From assembly GCF_029227915.1 (NCBI RefSeq), contig NC_079879.1, forward strand, positions 11,222,001 to 11,286,000: DNA of 64,000 bases, read 5' to 3'. The notes under the pieces are model-generated. The model worked only from the letters and a program-made list of their open reading frames with translations. It made no database searches and was not told the DNA's origin. Position 1 is the first letter of the stretch. The number at the start of each line of letters is the position of its first letter. The DNA comes from Hydractinia symbiolongicarpus. Its lineage: Eukaryota; Cnidaria; Hydrozoa; Anthoathecata; Hydractiniidae. This document shows, in pieces, positions 26,646 through 38,673 of the stretch. The translations under genes were made by a program, and so were the position numbers.

Positions 26646-29600
26646 ATGGCGGATGATCTTAAATTAATTATCCAAGAGCTTTTTGATATCAATGCCATTA
26701 GATTCGGAGAGTTCAAATTGAAAAGTGGAATTCTTTCTCCTATATACTTTAATCTACGCGTTATTATTGGATACCCGAACTTACTCCGTCGTATCAGTGA
26801 ACTATTGTATAATGCAGCAAAATCGGCAGGTAAGCCATACCCGGAATCTGAGCAACTGAACATAACATTTTGTAAACTCTATAAATCCAGGTGTAGGTAT
26901 TATTTTCATTATAATAGGCTTCCGCAAAATAAAAATAGAAGATCTCTCCCTAAAATAGATTTTGTATGGTAATCTACTTGTCCGAAAACAGAGACTGTCT
27001 CCCTTGGAGAATTTTTGAATTTTTCAGTCATAAGAGTACCTTAATTATATAATTGAGCCTTGATAAGGTTTTCACTTCACAACAGAACATTTTTAAACTT
27101 TCTTGAACATTCTTGACATTCTGCACTTATGCAAATTATGCGAGTGTTGAATATGAAGGTTTTGAAGTGGACGTTGTAGAGTCCATTTAACGTAGGAAAT
27201 AGTTGCTATGGTTTAATGTCATTGGTTGCAAAATAAAGTCCATCTATCCCAAAGTTATGAATCCATGTTTGATTAGGGAACAGCTGAACACACTCTTTTA
27301 ACCAATAGATGCAGATAGATACAGATTTTACTATATCTGCCATACAAGCAATACAACCCTCAAGGATGCGGCTGAAGGAACCCTGTGATTTCCTGATTGA
27401 TGAAAATTGTGAGGCTTATCCTACAATACCACACCGGAACGCTGAAGAAGAGAAAATATTTTCGATCTTACGAAAGAAAACGCGTTTCAGGCCTAAGTTG
27501 GATCCTGAAGAAACTCTTGAAGTATTCTCTTTTATTGCTAGTTTCTCACATAAACTAGCAATAAAATCACAAATTAAAAATCACAAATTAAAATTCCGAA
27601 CAATGTTCTTACAGCTGCAAAATGTGCTGCATATCAATACAAGTTGCAGCTTCCATCAAAAAGTACATGAACAGTGTTTATATTTCCACTTAAAAATAAT
27701 ATTTCATGTATATACACAGTTTGATATTGAGTTTCATTTCAACATCTGATTGTTCTACCTTAGACAAGATTTTCCTGCTAACTTTTTTTTCCTGCTTTTT
27801 CTGTATTAGGTCACCCTTAGCCTTTCCACACACAAAGAAGCTGGTCGCTAAGAACTTCTGATGTTGTGAGTGTTTTGTGTTCTTCACCCTCTTCCTTCAC
27901 AGATTGTCAAACTGACAATCTGTGCATCTGTGTCAAACTCGCTTCCTCTGTATTGACGTTGCATTTATCGATGGAAGACTTACCAAATTCTAAAATGTGA
28001 CAGCAAGATTTTGAGAATTTCGCTTAGGAAAAGTATTTTTAGCCAATCAGAAGTCTCAAATTCGTAATCCCCCCCCCAGGGCGAACCAAGGTCACGCCTC
28101 ACAATGTCTCTATTCTAAGGATAGAGACTCAGTGAGTCTATTCTGTCTGGTTTATTAGTTTTAGTTTTTATTTTTTTAAAAAAAATCATATTGGTGCCAT
28201 TTAGGGCAAAAACAACAAAATTTGATCCAAAAATAGGATTATTTGAATTTTTTTCCAAAAATAATCTATAATGTTTGTGCAGATTTAATTTTGGTTTTGA
28301 AATTAGCTAAAAATAAGTTTCTTTGCATCCCTGTCAATTTTCGTCGTCTCATTAAGTTACTTACTAACCATGCTAGAAAGTGAATTTTTTGGATTTTAAA
28401 AAAAAATAATAATGGTGTTATAATAATAATTTTTCTCAAAAAAATATTACATTTTTCTTTAAATGGGTTAAAATGTAAGAAGAGATAAATCTACAAATTT
28501 TATGTGGACCCATATACAGCACAGAAAACCTGGTTTCAAAATTAGCTAAAAATATGTTTTTTCACCTTTTCTTAAAAATTTTTGTTTCTGTTTTATGACC
28601 TATATCATATAGTCCTATTTAGGCCAGATTTTTAGTGGCTTTAAAAAGCTCAGCGGAAGAGAGACAAAAAAGTGATGAAGGTTGAGAAGGCCAAAAATGT
28701 TTCTTATTATCATAGTGGAGACAATTGCGATAATAAAATTACGCCAATTGTGTCCAATGTGGTACTTTGTATTTGATGATGTCATTAAGTCTTAGATTAT
28801 CATATGTTTCCAAACCTGAACGCTAAAATGGTGGAACATAAACTGAAACAAAAAAGTCTAGTAAACGATTTACCATATTTTTTGGTATATAACCCGCAGG
28901 TTATATGATTTTCACAACTTCCACTGTTGGTGCAGGTTATAATGTGGTGCGGGTTATATGATGAGTTTCATTTTTTCAGTTATTTATTTTTAGTTTATAC
29001 ATTTACTGGTGCAATTAAGTCATGGTTTTCTTTTTGTGCATTGTTTTTCGTTTATTTGTAGTACTAACACAAATTCATAAAGTTGCGCAGAATGAAACAA
29101 AGCAGACATTGTGCAACTCCGATAGTATATGTGGTGGTCTGGGAAGAAAGTAGGGTACAGAAAAGATTAAAATAATTGCATGCGTGACCCCTTACTTAAA
29201 CCTATGTGATTTAATTTTTTTCACACAGTGAAATTGCTTTATATTTCTATTGCTTGCCTCTCTAAAATACAATTCTGGAGATGATTTTTTCTTTTGTGTT
29301 GAATGGATTTCTAATATATTTATATCTTTGAAATCACATTGAGCACATTGAAATGATTTGCTTCTGGTAATAAAGCAGTATAGCAGGTATTATTTTTAGG
29401 TGTTATTGACATGTATTTCACAACCTAGTGCCCAGGACAAATATTGAAAAATCTTAAAAGTAAACGTATAGATGATTTTTTTTATCTTTGCTACCTTCAA
29501 GCAACAGGTGACTATTGAAAAATGAAAAATACAATTAAAAATACAATAAGACACATGCTACTATCTCCTCCCCATTGGTGCAATGTATTTCACATTGTGA

Positions 29601-32600
29601 TTGCTGAGTTATAAATGGATAACAAAATTAGAGAAAGCATTAGATGTTCCGTACATCGCTGTTACAGACAATCCATGATAATTATTTTGTTGTTTATTTC
29701 GACAATCAGAGACAAGGAAGTTAAGACTGAGAGAGTCGCTAGCTCAGACACTCAGTTCTCGTGTTTGAGGTTCACAAGTTTAAACATCCCCCACTTGTCT
29801 CCAGCATGAAAAAAAAATAATGACGCAGAACTAAAAAACAAATGAAAAAAACCAACCACACGCACATGTGATTCGGGTAATTAAAAATACGCTGAATGTT
29901 TTTCTTAACACGATGCAGGTTATACAAAGGTGCATGTAAGGTAAATCACTGATTGAAATTTTATGTGGGTTATACGAAGGTGCGGTCTATCCGATAGCAT
30001 CTGGTTTGTAACTCCCTAAAAAAGCTGAGCTACAGGTTATACAATGTGCCGGTTATATACCGGAAAATACGGTAGATGGGTAAAATTACTTGACACATAA
30101 AGAAATTGTTAAATCATGGCTGGAATTATTAATAAGAATATTTGAAGAAAAAGCCATAACCCATGAGTCAGCGAATGGAAAACAATCAATCAAGTTTATC
30201 ATTGTACAATGTCCTCTTGACATTGTTGTGAGCAAATCAGAGAAAAAGACAGTTTTGTTCTTATCCAATTAACTACTTTATTTTCCACAACATTTCTCTT
30301 TATTTTGTCAAACAATGTTTCCTCTTTTAGTGTGGTAATCCCGTTAGATGCACCTTTCATCTGAGCAATATCATTAACTCATCACTGTACATACGTGTTA
30401 CTCTGCATTATGTTTTTAACTGATTACCATTTTATTACCCGTTCTCCTTCACTAACAGCTGCAAGAGCTGAATGGAGAAAGCTTTGATAATTTTTTAAAC
30501 GCACTCTATAATAAAGTTTAGGGCAGGAAAGGACAGGGTAAAATCTTAATGTCGAATTGATGCTTAGTGACATTTTCTAATTTAATCCCTCGTATGCTCA
30601 GGATAAAAAATATTTTTTTACTTATTTAATTTTTTTTTATATTTCAAGGTGCAGAATTTAACTTGACATGTGGGGTTCCTTATACTGCGTTACCATTGGC
30701 AACCTGTATGTCACTTGATCATGATATTCCCATGGTGATTCGACGTCGAGAAGCAAAGGATTATGGGACTCGTCAAATGATTGAAGGCGTTTATCAGGAC
30801 CATGATGTTTGCCTTGTTGTTGAGGATGTCGTCACAAGTGGTGGAAGTGTGTTGGAAACTGCTCAAGAGTTAAACAGAGTGAATCTTATTTGCAAAGGTA
30901 AAAAACGTTCTATGTTTTATATTCACTGATTGCACATTTTGACAGATTTGTTCTCAAATTTTTAAGAAGCAGTGCAAACAGGGTAAGAGGTGAAAGTGGA
31001 AGTGATAACCCTATTTATCGATAAATGATATTTTTTGACAAAGTAAATAAAGCAAAATTTGGAGGCTAGGCACCTATTTACACGAGTTACTTCAAACCCT
31101 CCACCTTTATACTGCGTTTACACTGAAGCAAATTTATACGGACAGACTTTTCCGAATTCGTAATAGTTACTGACTTTAATCTGTATAAATTTTCAAAGGT
31201 AAACTGACAAAAAATAAAATGCATCATCCTAATGTTAATACGAATGTGATAATTTTTTAAAAATTGAATGTTTTAGTTCGTGAGTGTAAATAGATAATAA
31301 CAAAAAAAATATTTCCGTTTTCAAGTATTACGTTTTTGTTTGAAGTCAGATACATTTTTTTAAATCCTCAACGCTCAAGTGTAAACACAGTGTAAAATTC
31401 TTAGTGCAGTCAAAGTTTAAACTGAAGTTTTTCCTCTAAACTTCTCTAGGTTCTCTTGTTAAGACAAAAAAACAGTTTTTTGCGTAGATTACGGACAGTA
31501 GATTATTCCGTGCGAATATTAATCAACTTAAGTAAAGTGACCACAGTCGTAGTATTGCTTTCCCTTGTCTTCACCTTTGTCTGGAAATGTCCACTGTATA
31601 AGTGACATGATAATAAGTGTATGTTGACCTCACAACATGAGTGGTATCTTTTCTGGATTGTGCTTGAAAATCCTGGAACTATCGTCTAAACCGTCGTGTT
31701 TATAGATAAAGTGCGCTGAAAAGAATAGATCGATTAACTGCTATTTTTCTATCGTAGATGCTGTTGTCCTGTTAGACAGAGGACAAGGTGGAAAGGAAAG
31801 ACTAAAGGAGCATGGAATAAACCTACATGGTATTCTTGAAATGCATCGAGTTTTAGACGTTCTGCTCGAACTTGGAAAGATAGATAAAGTCATGTTCGAC
31901 CGTGTGCATCAATTCCTCTCTGAAAATCAATTTCAACCAAAGGGTGAAGAGAAAAAAGAAGTACTCCAGAAGAAGAATTTAGAATATAAAGATCGTATTG
32001 CTTTCACTAAGAATACTGTTGCTAAGCGCATCCTTGAAGTGATGGAGAGAAAACAAACAAATTTATGTTTCTCGGCAGACGTAACCTCCTCCGCAGAGGT
32101 GTTGCGTCTGGCAGACCTGATTGGACCGCACGTCTGCATCGTGAAAACACACGTTGACATATTAACTGATTTTTCGGAAAAATTTGTAGCCAGCTTGACT
32201 GCGTTAGCGAAAAAACACGACTTTGTAATATTTGAAGATAGAAAGTTCGCAGATATTGGTAGTACTGTGAGAAACCAGTATTCGCAAGGTTTATACAAGA
32301 TAAAAGACTGGGCTCAGTTGACAAATGCGCATGGTGTGCCGGGAGATGGTGTGGTAAAGGGTTTAAGAGAAGCATCGGGTGATTGTGACCGTGCATGCCT
32401 ACTTATTGCTCAAATGAGTTCATCTGGTGCTTTAACAAACCAAGGCTATTCTCAAAGCATCGTTGCCATGGCCAAAGAAAACGACGATTTCGTTATTGGA
32501 TTCATCTCGACGACGGCTGTTTGTGATGACCCAAAATACTTGCACATGACGCCTGGGGTTAACCTAAACGTTAGTGGAGATTCGCTTGGTCAGCAGTATT

Positions 32601-32749
32601 TAACACCGGATGAGGTTGTTGGAAAACGTAACTCTGACGTCATCATAGTTGGACGTGGGATTTTCCAATCATCTGATCCAGTAGCAAGTGCTATCAAATA
32701 CAAAGAGGCCGGTTATAAGGCTTACTTGACACGTGTGAAAGGAGTGTAA
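26646..32749 (+). CDS. UMPS: Uridine 5'-monophosphate synthase (OPRT + OMP decarboxylase)
   Basis: This bifunctional enzyme carries out the last two steps of de novo pyrimidine synthesis in the cytosol: orotate + PRPP to OMP, then OMP to UMP + CO2. Exons are 26646-26829, 30649-30897 and 31758-32749 (TAA), with GT-AG junctions in matching phase, giving 474 residues, close to the usual animal length of about 480. The OPRT domain has KSGILSPIY near residue 26, [12 protein letters not shown] (69-80), [10 protein letters not shown] (93-102) and the PRPP loop [11 protein letters not shown] (118-128; acidic pair E120/D121). The decarboxylase domain has SAD (D252), KTHVD (K274, D278), the catalytic [10 protein letters not shown] (D305, K307, D310), and a C-terminal IIVGRGI phosphate-binding segment. 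The gene appears complete and functional. Its 3.8-kb first intron carries transposon relics. Confidence 0.97.
27309..27640 (+). pseudogene. C-terminal remnant of a hAT-like transposase ORF
   Basis: The 146-codon frame in UMPS intron 1 contains [18 protein letters not shown] followed by [16 protein letters not shown]. This matches the C-terminal dimerisation-region pattern IPHSNAxEERxFS...KNKTxFRPxLxxxGTL of hAT/ZMYM-like transposon proteins in marine invertebrates. The frame has no upstream transposase body and then runs into AT-rich sequence, so only a stub remains. Family pattern from general knowledge; assignment inferred. Confidence 0.5.
28190..28650. repeat. Diverged tandem duplication in UMPS intron 1
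   Basis: The phrase AAATTAGCTAAAAATA with similar flanks occurs twice, about 240 bases apart (around 28300 and 28540). The segment near 28200 (TTTAGGGCAAAA...GATCCAAAAAT) resembles the tandem repeat unit found at 53.3 and 60.7 kb. Confidence 0.4.
28871..30074. mobile_element. Pogo/mariner-like non-autonomous DNA element
   Basis: The ends are inverted repeats of about 25 bp: the left end reads TACCATATTTTTTGGTATAT and the complement of the right end reads TACCGTATTTTCCGGTATAT. Both start with TA, fitting a TA target duplication. Internal subterminal copies of a (C)GGGTTATA(C/T)GA-like word recur near both ends. It has no intact transposase; the internal 64-codon frame at 29615-29809 is not recognisable. 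It lies within UMPS intron 1. Confidence 0.65.
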
Positions 32750-33219
32750 AACACTGTTCTGCCAGACGCTACAAATTTGAACTTTTCTGTATCGTTGTTG
32801 TGTTTTTAATTTTTTAGAATAGCTTTATGTCAGAAATTTTGCGAGCAGAAATTTTGTGCAAATTTTGCGATCTCGTTCACAAAATTAAACCGATAAATTT
32901 TTTTTGCCTAACTCGCGAAAATTTCAATTGTTTATTCACGAAATTAATTTTCATGAAAAAAGTACTTGAAGTTAACAGCTCAAATGCACGGTAGTTTCTT
33001 GTTATAATTTGTTGTCAAAATAGAAAGTTGTTCTAACGCTTTTGTAAATACAACTTTTAAGGTCACATTTAGCTACGAAAAATTAGGTTAGATATTTCAG
33101 TACCGCGCTTTTGTCGAAAATGTGGGATACATTTTATTTTGAACTTATCTGACTTATTTCAATCGTGAAAATGTTTTCTTAATGTAAATTTGTCAAAATT
33201 AATATGCTATCAAAACAGG

Positions 33220-33248
33220 CAACCTCGTCCACAGGACCTGTTAGGTTG
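33220..33248. mobile_element. 29-bp copy of the palindromic CCTCGTCCCCAGG element
   Basis: A minimal element beginning CAACCTCGTCC and ending AGGTTG, flanked on both sides by the identical 9-mer CAAAACAGG (33211-33219 and 33249-33257). The perfect target duplication shows it as a discrete insertion. Confidence 0.75.
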
Positions 33249-34227
33249 CAAAACAGGTTATCGCCGTCTCTGACAAAGTCTAAATTCAGGAATTCAACAA
33301 CTGTGGTAATAGTGAAAACATTTTTTTACTCTACTTTATCAAGCTGATCTAAAACCATGTCATATTAAATTTCAAGTCATTTTAATTTTTACTAAAATTT
33401 TGAGAAATAACTTTAGCAGAAAGTACGGTCTTTTACATTACTGAAACCAAACTGCCCGACATCATTTTGCAAATTTGATTTCATTTAGTTACGGGAAAAT
33501 ATTTTCGCAAATAAAATATTTACCCGCGGAATAGTTGAATTTGTTCAATTTTCGAGAAATCTCTAAAACTTAGCGAATGGCGCGATTCCCGAAAATTTCC
33601 GTTTGTCAATATTTCTGAATTATTTTTTCATTCGAAAAAAGAAAATTTTGAAACGGATTTCATTGTTTACATGTTTAGTGTGTTAACAAGTTATATGTTA
33701 TTATTAGCTAACAGATCATTCAGATGTGCAAATATATTTTCAATTAGTGTTGCCTTAGCTTTTTAAATACCAATCGGCCATTGTTTTTCCTTGTTGTTTG
33801 TTGCCGTACAAACGAGTATATCGCAAGTGAAGCTTAAAAAAGTATACCTTGATTGTACAAATTTCGCGGGTAATAAATTTAGCGCTTTTCTTAGATTCAC
33901 TGCATATTTTGAAGTACCCGCGTAAACTATTACCTGCAAAAAAATCAAAAATTGTCAATAATATTTATCTCGAAAGTGAAAAAGAGGATAATGTCATTCA
34001 GCGGAAGAAAAGAATGAAACGCAATCGCCAAAAATCCCATTAAACAAAGAGTCATTATAGTGTATAATTCTGTAAAAGTTTTATTGAAAAAACACGGCTC
34101 TTCACGTCATTCGCAAAAATTCTTACCCACGATTTTTTTTTTCACCCATGAATTTATTTACCCTCGAAACTTAAGTACCATTAGAGTAAAAATATATGCT
34201 AGGAGTCCTGGAACAAAGTTTTTATGT

Positions 34228-34315
34228 AACTCGTTCTCAGCGCATTTTGCCTTTTTGGTGAATTTGATGCGCCGTTATATTGGCTCAGGGGTTACAAAAT
34301 CCTGGGGACGAGGTG
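34228..34315. mobile_element. Palindromic CCTCGTCCCCAGG element
   Basis: The left arm AACTCGTTCTCAGCGC pairs with the right end CTGGGGACGAGGTG. The flanking 9-mers are TTTTTATGT and GTTTTACGT (7 of 9 match). Confidence 0.55.
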
Positions 34316-34997
34316 TTTTACGTTTTCAAAAATTATTGTGCTGTTTTTGTATATAGATGTAATTTTTTGTATTTAGTATGTAACTTCTCATGAAACAATT
34401 TTGGTATTACTCATAAAACAAATGATAATTTAGAATGGTAAAGTGCACTTGTCAGCGGTGTTGCGTATAGAAAAGAGTGAACTTTCCTTTAATCCTTTTT
34501 AAGTCAAGTGGAATTTCACACAACTCGAAATTAACCAACCTTTTTTATAACTTTCGAATCACTCAGCGTATCAGAAAGGCAACTGCTCGTCCATTTATAG
34601 TTACTGCGCGGGAAAAGACTTTCATAAATAAGACACTTGCTTAGTTTCTGATATTTATTAATTCGTAGACATTCTATTAAAACTCTACAAGTATAAAAAG
34701 TTGTGTCGCAATATTAAATTTTCAATATTAGCTTCCTAAAATATTGGTAACAAATACGAGAATTTTTTGAAGATTTATATTTTTTTGTGCTGATTTTTTC
34801 TTTCTTTATTGACTTGCTATATTTGGAACGCAAATGTTGAAGCCACTTGCTATGCAAACAATTGTAATTTCAAAGTATGTCTAATAAACAAGAGGCAGTT
34901 GTATTTATTTTTCTAATCATGATAATTTATTTATTTAGAAAGCACTCGGAGAATCTGAATAAAGTTAGAACAAAAACTCTACTGAACGAGTCACAAA

Positions 34998-36062
34998 ATG
35001 GCGTTTGCAGATAAACCACAAGAATTAATGATGGAAGATGGCGACTACTATGGCATTATACAATGCCCAAGTGTTGGACTATACTACAGTGAAACAAGTT
35101 CGTACCAGTACAATCTACTAGCAGTTGGTTTGTTTAACATTTTCTTTTCAATACCAACCTTCATCTTCAACTTTTTAATTTTGCTGACTTTCATAAAACA
35201 GACCAATCTTCGCAAACTTGGCAACACCATTTTAATAAGTTTATCGCTGTGTGATCTACTAAGCGGGATGATAGCACAGCCAGTATTGGTATCTCTGATT
35301 GCTATTTTACTGACCAAAAAACCAACGGAAATCCCCTGCGACCTCGTCACTTCGTCCAGCGTTCTTGGGTACACTTTGGCATGTATATCCTTGTTAACGG
35401 TCTCGTTTATATCACTTGAAAGATATCTTGCCATTTTCCATCCATTCTTATACGAACGAAGTGTCACAAAAAGATGGTTATACACTGGTTGCGCTTCTAT
35501 ATGGGTTGTATCTATTGTAATGATGCCTGCTTTGTTGTTGGTTAAAATTTTACACGTATATTTTTTCTGGGTCAATGCTATCTTGATTACATTCACATAT
35601 GTCTGGAATACGTTCATCTATGTGAGAATTACAACACGAGCAAATGAGCTACGACGCGAGCAAAGAACCTTGCAATCCCGTTTTGGTGCACCTAAGGCGC
35701 CCGGATGCAATCAATCAAAAGCCACCAAAGTCGCCGGTTCAATCATTCTAGCGTTACTTTTGTGTTATTTACCCCAAGTTGCAGTGTCAGTATGGCAGTT
35801 GATTAAGAAAAGTCGTTTTTTGTACGAGTATTGCGAGTATTGGACAATGACCTTTGGACTTTTGAATCCCGGCTTGAATCCAATATTTTATTGTTACTAC
35901 AATTCACAAATTCGAAAAGAGTTATTTCTGCTTCTTGGTTTTTCACCACATAACGTGAGTCCAGCTAACTCGAATAGCACCACACCACAAATTTTACCAC
36001 ATAGAATGGTTAACGACACAAAGAAAAAAAGAAGCGCAACGTCTATAACATTCGCTGATTAA
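34998..36062 (+). CDS. Rhodopsin-class (class A) G-protein-coupled receptor, intronless
   Basis: A 354-residue seven-pass receptor at the cell surface; the ligand is unknown. Class A marks are N58 in TM1, D86 in TM2 (LSLCDLLSG), C114 at the top of TM3, the E141-R142-Y143 motif, W169 in TM4, the CYLP variant of CWxP in TM6 (256-259), and NPIFY in TM7 (294-298). The second extracellular loop (about 181-187) is very short and has no cysteine, so the usual TM3-loop disulfide cannot form. This pattern is shared with melanocortin-type and some other MECA-group receptors and is common among cnidarian orphan receptors. The C-tail is short with a basic TKKKR cluster. The start ATG follows an AT-rich leader, and the single exon is typical of many invertebrate GPCRs. 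Confidence 0.93.
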   Translation: MAFADKPQELMMEDGDYYGIIQCPSVGLYYSETSSYQYNLLAVGLFNIFFSIPTFIFNFLILLTFIKQTNLRKLGNTILISLSLCDLLSGMIAQPVLVSLIAILLTKKPTEIPCDLVTSSSVLGYTLACISLLTVSFISLERYLAIFHPFLYERSVTKRWLYTGCASIWVVSIVMMPALLLVKILHVYFFWVNAILITFTYVWNTFIYVRITTRANELRREQRTLQSRFGAPKAPGCNQSKATKVAGSIILALLLCYLPQVAVSVWQLIKKSRFLYEYCEYWTMTFGLLNPGLNPIFYCYYNSQIRKELFLLLGFSPHNVSPANSNSTTPQILPHRMVNDTKKKRSATSITFAD

Positions 36063-36179
36063 AACTATTAAATTTAATTTTCAACACTTTGTTTATCCTT
36101 AATATTTTTGACACACCAAACTAAGAATTGAGGAACTCTTAAGCCCATGTAAAACCAGCGTAAATTTAATACTAATATT

Positions 36180-36282
36180 ATTTTTGTTGTTGTTGTTGTT
36201 GCTGTTGTTGTTTCCGTTCTTGTTGTTTTTGTTTGTTTGCTTGTTGTTGTTGTTCTTAGTTTTTTGTTGTTGTTTTTAAAAC
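36180..36282. repeat. (GTT)n imperfect microsatellite downstream of the GPCR
   Basis: Interrupted GTT/TTG trinucleotide repeats, with false Thr-rich frames on the minus strand. Confidence 0.9.
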
Positions 36283-36746
36283 CACACAAGAAGATTTTAA
36301 CATATCATCTGTACATTGCTGTTTTTATTTTGTATATATGTAAGTAATAATCTAACCTCACTGAAGAGGAACACAAGTGTTTGCTGACCTGAGGTTCAGT
36401 TGTTTCATAAATATAAAACTACACACAAACATTTTATGTGCAATGTATATAAATTATTATATGGCATACGAAAGGAAAGAATCAATGTTTGAGGTTTGGC
36501 CTCCAATTCTTCAGTCTTTTATTCTCCAATTCACCCACTTTTCCGATCGCGAATTTCACTATCTTTTTTACAGATGTCTGTACCAAGACATTCCCTTTGG
36601 TTGTTGTTTAGGGATGTACAAAGATAAAAATAAAAACAGGATTAAGAAGCGTTGTAAAATCGGCAGTATTGATCTGCCATGAGAGAAGAAACTGTTATAT
36701 AAAAAAGTGATCCCCTGAGGACAAGTCTGAAGGTAAACCAGATCTT

Positions 36747-36823
36747 CAACCTCTTCCCCAGGGCTCTTTTCTCTTTCTGACAATCTCGGACGGCGAGAAG
36801 AAATAGTCCTTGCGACGAGATTG
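36747..36823. mobile_element. Palindromic CCTCGTCCCCAGG element
   Basis: It begins CAACCTCTTCCCCAGGGC and ends GCGACGAGATTG. The flanking 9-mers are CCAGATCTT and CCAGATCAT (8 of 9 match). Confidence 0.7.
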
Positions 36824-37054
36824 CCAGATCATGTGTTGGGCTTAAAAAAACTTTTTTGAAAAAAGCCTTGGCCGCATAATCGTCTGGTTTTTTAGAGTTT
36901 TTTCCTTTTCTTGTTGTTGTACTATTCATGCAAATAGATGAGTTGAAATAAACGTAAAATATGTTTTGCACCTCCATCGGCACGATAGGCTGACCCATGG
37001 TATTATGCTAGCCTATGATTATGCTTCCCACTTGCAGAAAAAAATCGGTATCTC

Positions 37055-38003
37055 TATTATACGATGGCCACTTCTCTTCTTAAGAAAAAACACTTTTCTT
37101 CTTAGTCAAAACACTTCTCTTTATTCCTCCGAAATCTTCTCTTCCGTTAGAAACACTTCTCTTCCAAAGTTTGAAACACTTCTCTTCCAAAGTTTGAAAC
37201 ACTTCTCTTCCACGAACTCAAAAAAATCCCAGACCTAATTCTGGTCTGGAATATTGATTGAGCTGGTTTTAAATAAATGACAACCCTTGTCCCCAGGCAT
37301 TTTTCCCTCTTCGAAATATAATGGGTGGCGGCTAAAATCCCTGGGGACAAGGATGAATAAATGACATGCCGTCTCCTGGCCAAAAAAAAGATCAATTGTT
37401 CTTAGCAATCAATAACTCTCCAAAGATTTTGTGTGTAGGTCCACTACACATACTTTAGATAAAAATATATTGTGGTATTTCGTTAAGGCATTTTTTATAA
37501 TACACTCACTAAATTCTAACCAGGCTGGTCAGTATTCTTACTTTTCTATTGTTCTGAACAAAAAAACTAATGTTTTTAACGTAGAATCCTAGCCTAATAT
37601 TCTTTTCAAGCATATTCATCAGGGTTAAGGCTTTAAGGACTCTGGGTAGTCATTTATTGTCCATTGATAAAATTAATTACTCTGCTACTAATCTCAATTG
37701 GTTAGCAATATTATTTTATTCATGCACATGCTAAGAGAGCCTGCTACAATAAGCTGTCTGTAAATTGAGTACGTGTTTGCCAGGCATACTTCTTGCGAAA
37801 AGTGAAAAAATATATACAAACCATAGGTGTAAACTTACGGACCAGATTTTAAATTTTAGTTGCGAAAATGATAAGTGCAGAATAGAAGTGTCAAAAATGC
37901 AGAAGAGAAGTGTGAGAATACAGAAGAGAACTGTTTGGATCATAGAGGAGAAGTGTTTGGAAAAGAAGTGAGCCATAGGGGCCATCGTTCGATTATTATA
38001 TAA
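37055..38003. mobile_element. Foldback-type element with inverted subrepeat arrays
   Basis: The left end (CTATTATACGATGGCC at 37053) and the complement of the right end (ATAATCGAACGATGGCC) are similar inverted repeats. Inside the left end are several copies of AAACACTTCTCTTCC (37085-37215); inside the right end are several complementary copies of AGAAGAGAAGTGT (37880-37970). No transposase is present. A copy of the short palindromic element is nested at 37281-37365. Confidence 0.5.
37281..37365. mobile_element. Palindromic CCTCGTCCCCAGG element, nested
   Basis: It begins CAACCCTTGTCCCCAGG and ends CCTGGGGACAAGGATG, with identical 9-mers AATAAATGA on both sides (37272-37280 and 37366-37374). 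Confidence 0.8.
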
Positions 38004-38174
38004 ACACAATGAACCGCCAAAAGTTAAAAAAAAAATTCTGATTTAGTTCATATAAAAAGAGATGACCCATAAATAATGTTGTTTTATGTTTTAGGGAACT
38101 CTTTGTCTCTGTGATCCAATTTTGTAAGTGGAATTACCTTGATGCTGTTATGCTAACTGTAAGGAGTTAACGCT

Positions 38175-38249
38175 CAACCTCGTTCCCAGGGCTCATTGAT
38201 CAGCCATCCGATTATTTAAAGCGTAATAGAGTCCTGTGGGGCGAGGTTG
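38175..38249. mobile_element. Palindromic CCTCGTCCCCAGG element
   Basis: It begins CAACCTCGTTCCCAGGGCTC and ends TGTGGGGCGAGGTTG. The target duplication is not clear, so this may be an older copy. Confidence 0.55.
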
Positions 38250-38673
38250 GTTTCTTGTTATTATTAAAAAAAAAATAGAAAAGTTAAATTGGCTTTAATT
38301 GAAATCATCAGATTTGCACTTAACTAATATGTCACGCAAAATTACGCTATTTGGTTTTACACTGGTTTCGAGGTAGCCGTCAATAAAAATGTTCAGGTTA
38401 TCCTCTTCTTATTCCACTTAGTTCAAATATATGAAGAAGCAGTAAAGCATTCTACTAACATATTTGTTTTAATTGCTAAGGTGACGGAATTTTGAATATA
38501 TTATCATGCAGAGAAAATAATACGAAGGCCACAGGCGTGGTGCGTGATTGGTATCGAGAATTCATAAAATTTAAATGAACTAGATAGAAATAAAAGTTTA
38601 AAACATATTCTTTTTTTTTCATTACTCGTTTTACAATTGCAATTTGACCTACATTAAAAAAATTGATAAAAAA

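Larger units (their letters stand above)
32750..34990. other. Intergenic stretch between UMPS and the GPCR, repeat-rich
   Basis: No gene is supported. Dispersed words of the type AAATTTTCGCG / CGCGAAAATTT recur (32830-32960, 33470-33640, 33850-34160), and two copies of the short palindromic element family lie at 33220 and 34228. The GPCR promoter should be at the right end. Confidence 0.55.

Noticed and set aside
30086-30272. Paired 60-codon ORFs on opposite strands in UMPS intron 1
   Set aside because: They are near-identical in extent on both strands, with no recognisable product.
31933-32396. Long minus-strand ORFs opposite UMPS exon 3
   Set aside because: They are antisense shadows of the decarboxylase domain.
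35084-35617. 177-codon minus-strand ORF
   Set aside because: It is an antisense shadow of the GPCR.
36074-36289. Thr-rich minus-strand ORF
   Set aside because: It is the complement of an imperfect GTT microsatellite.
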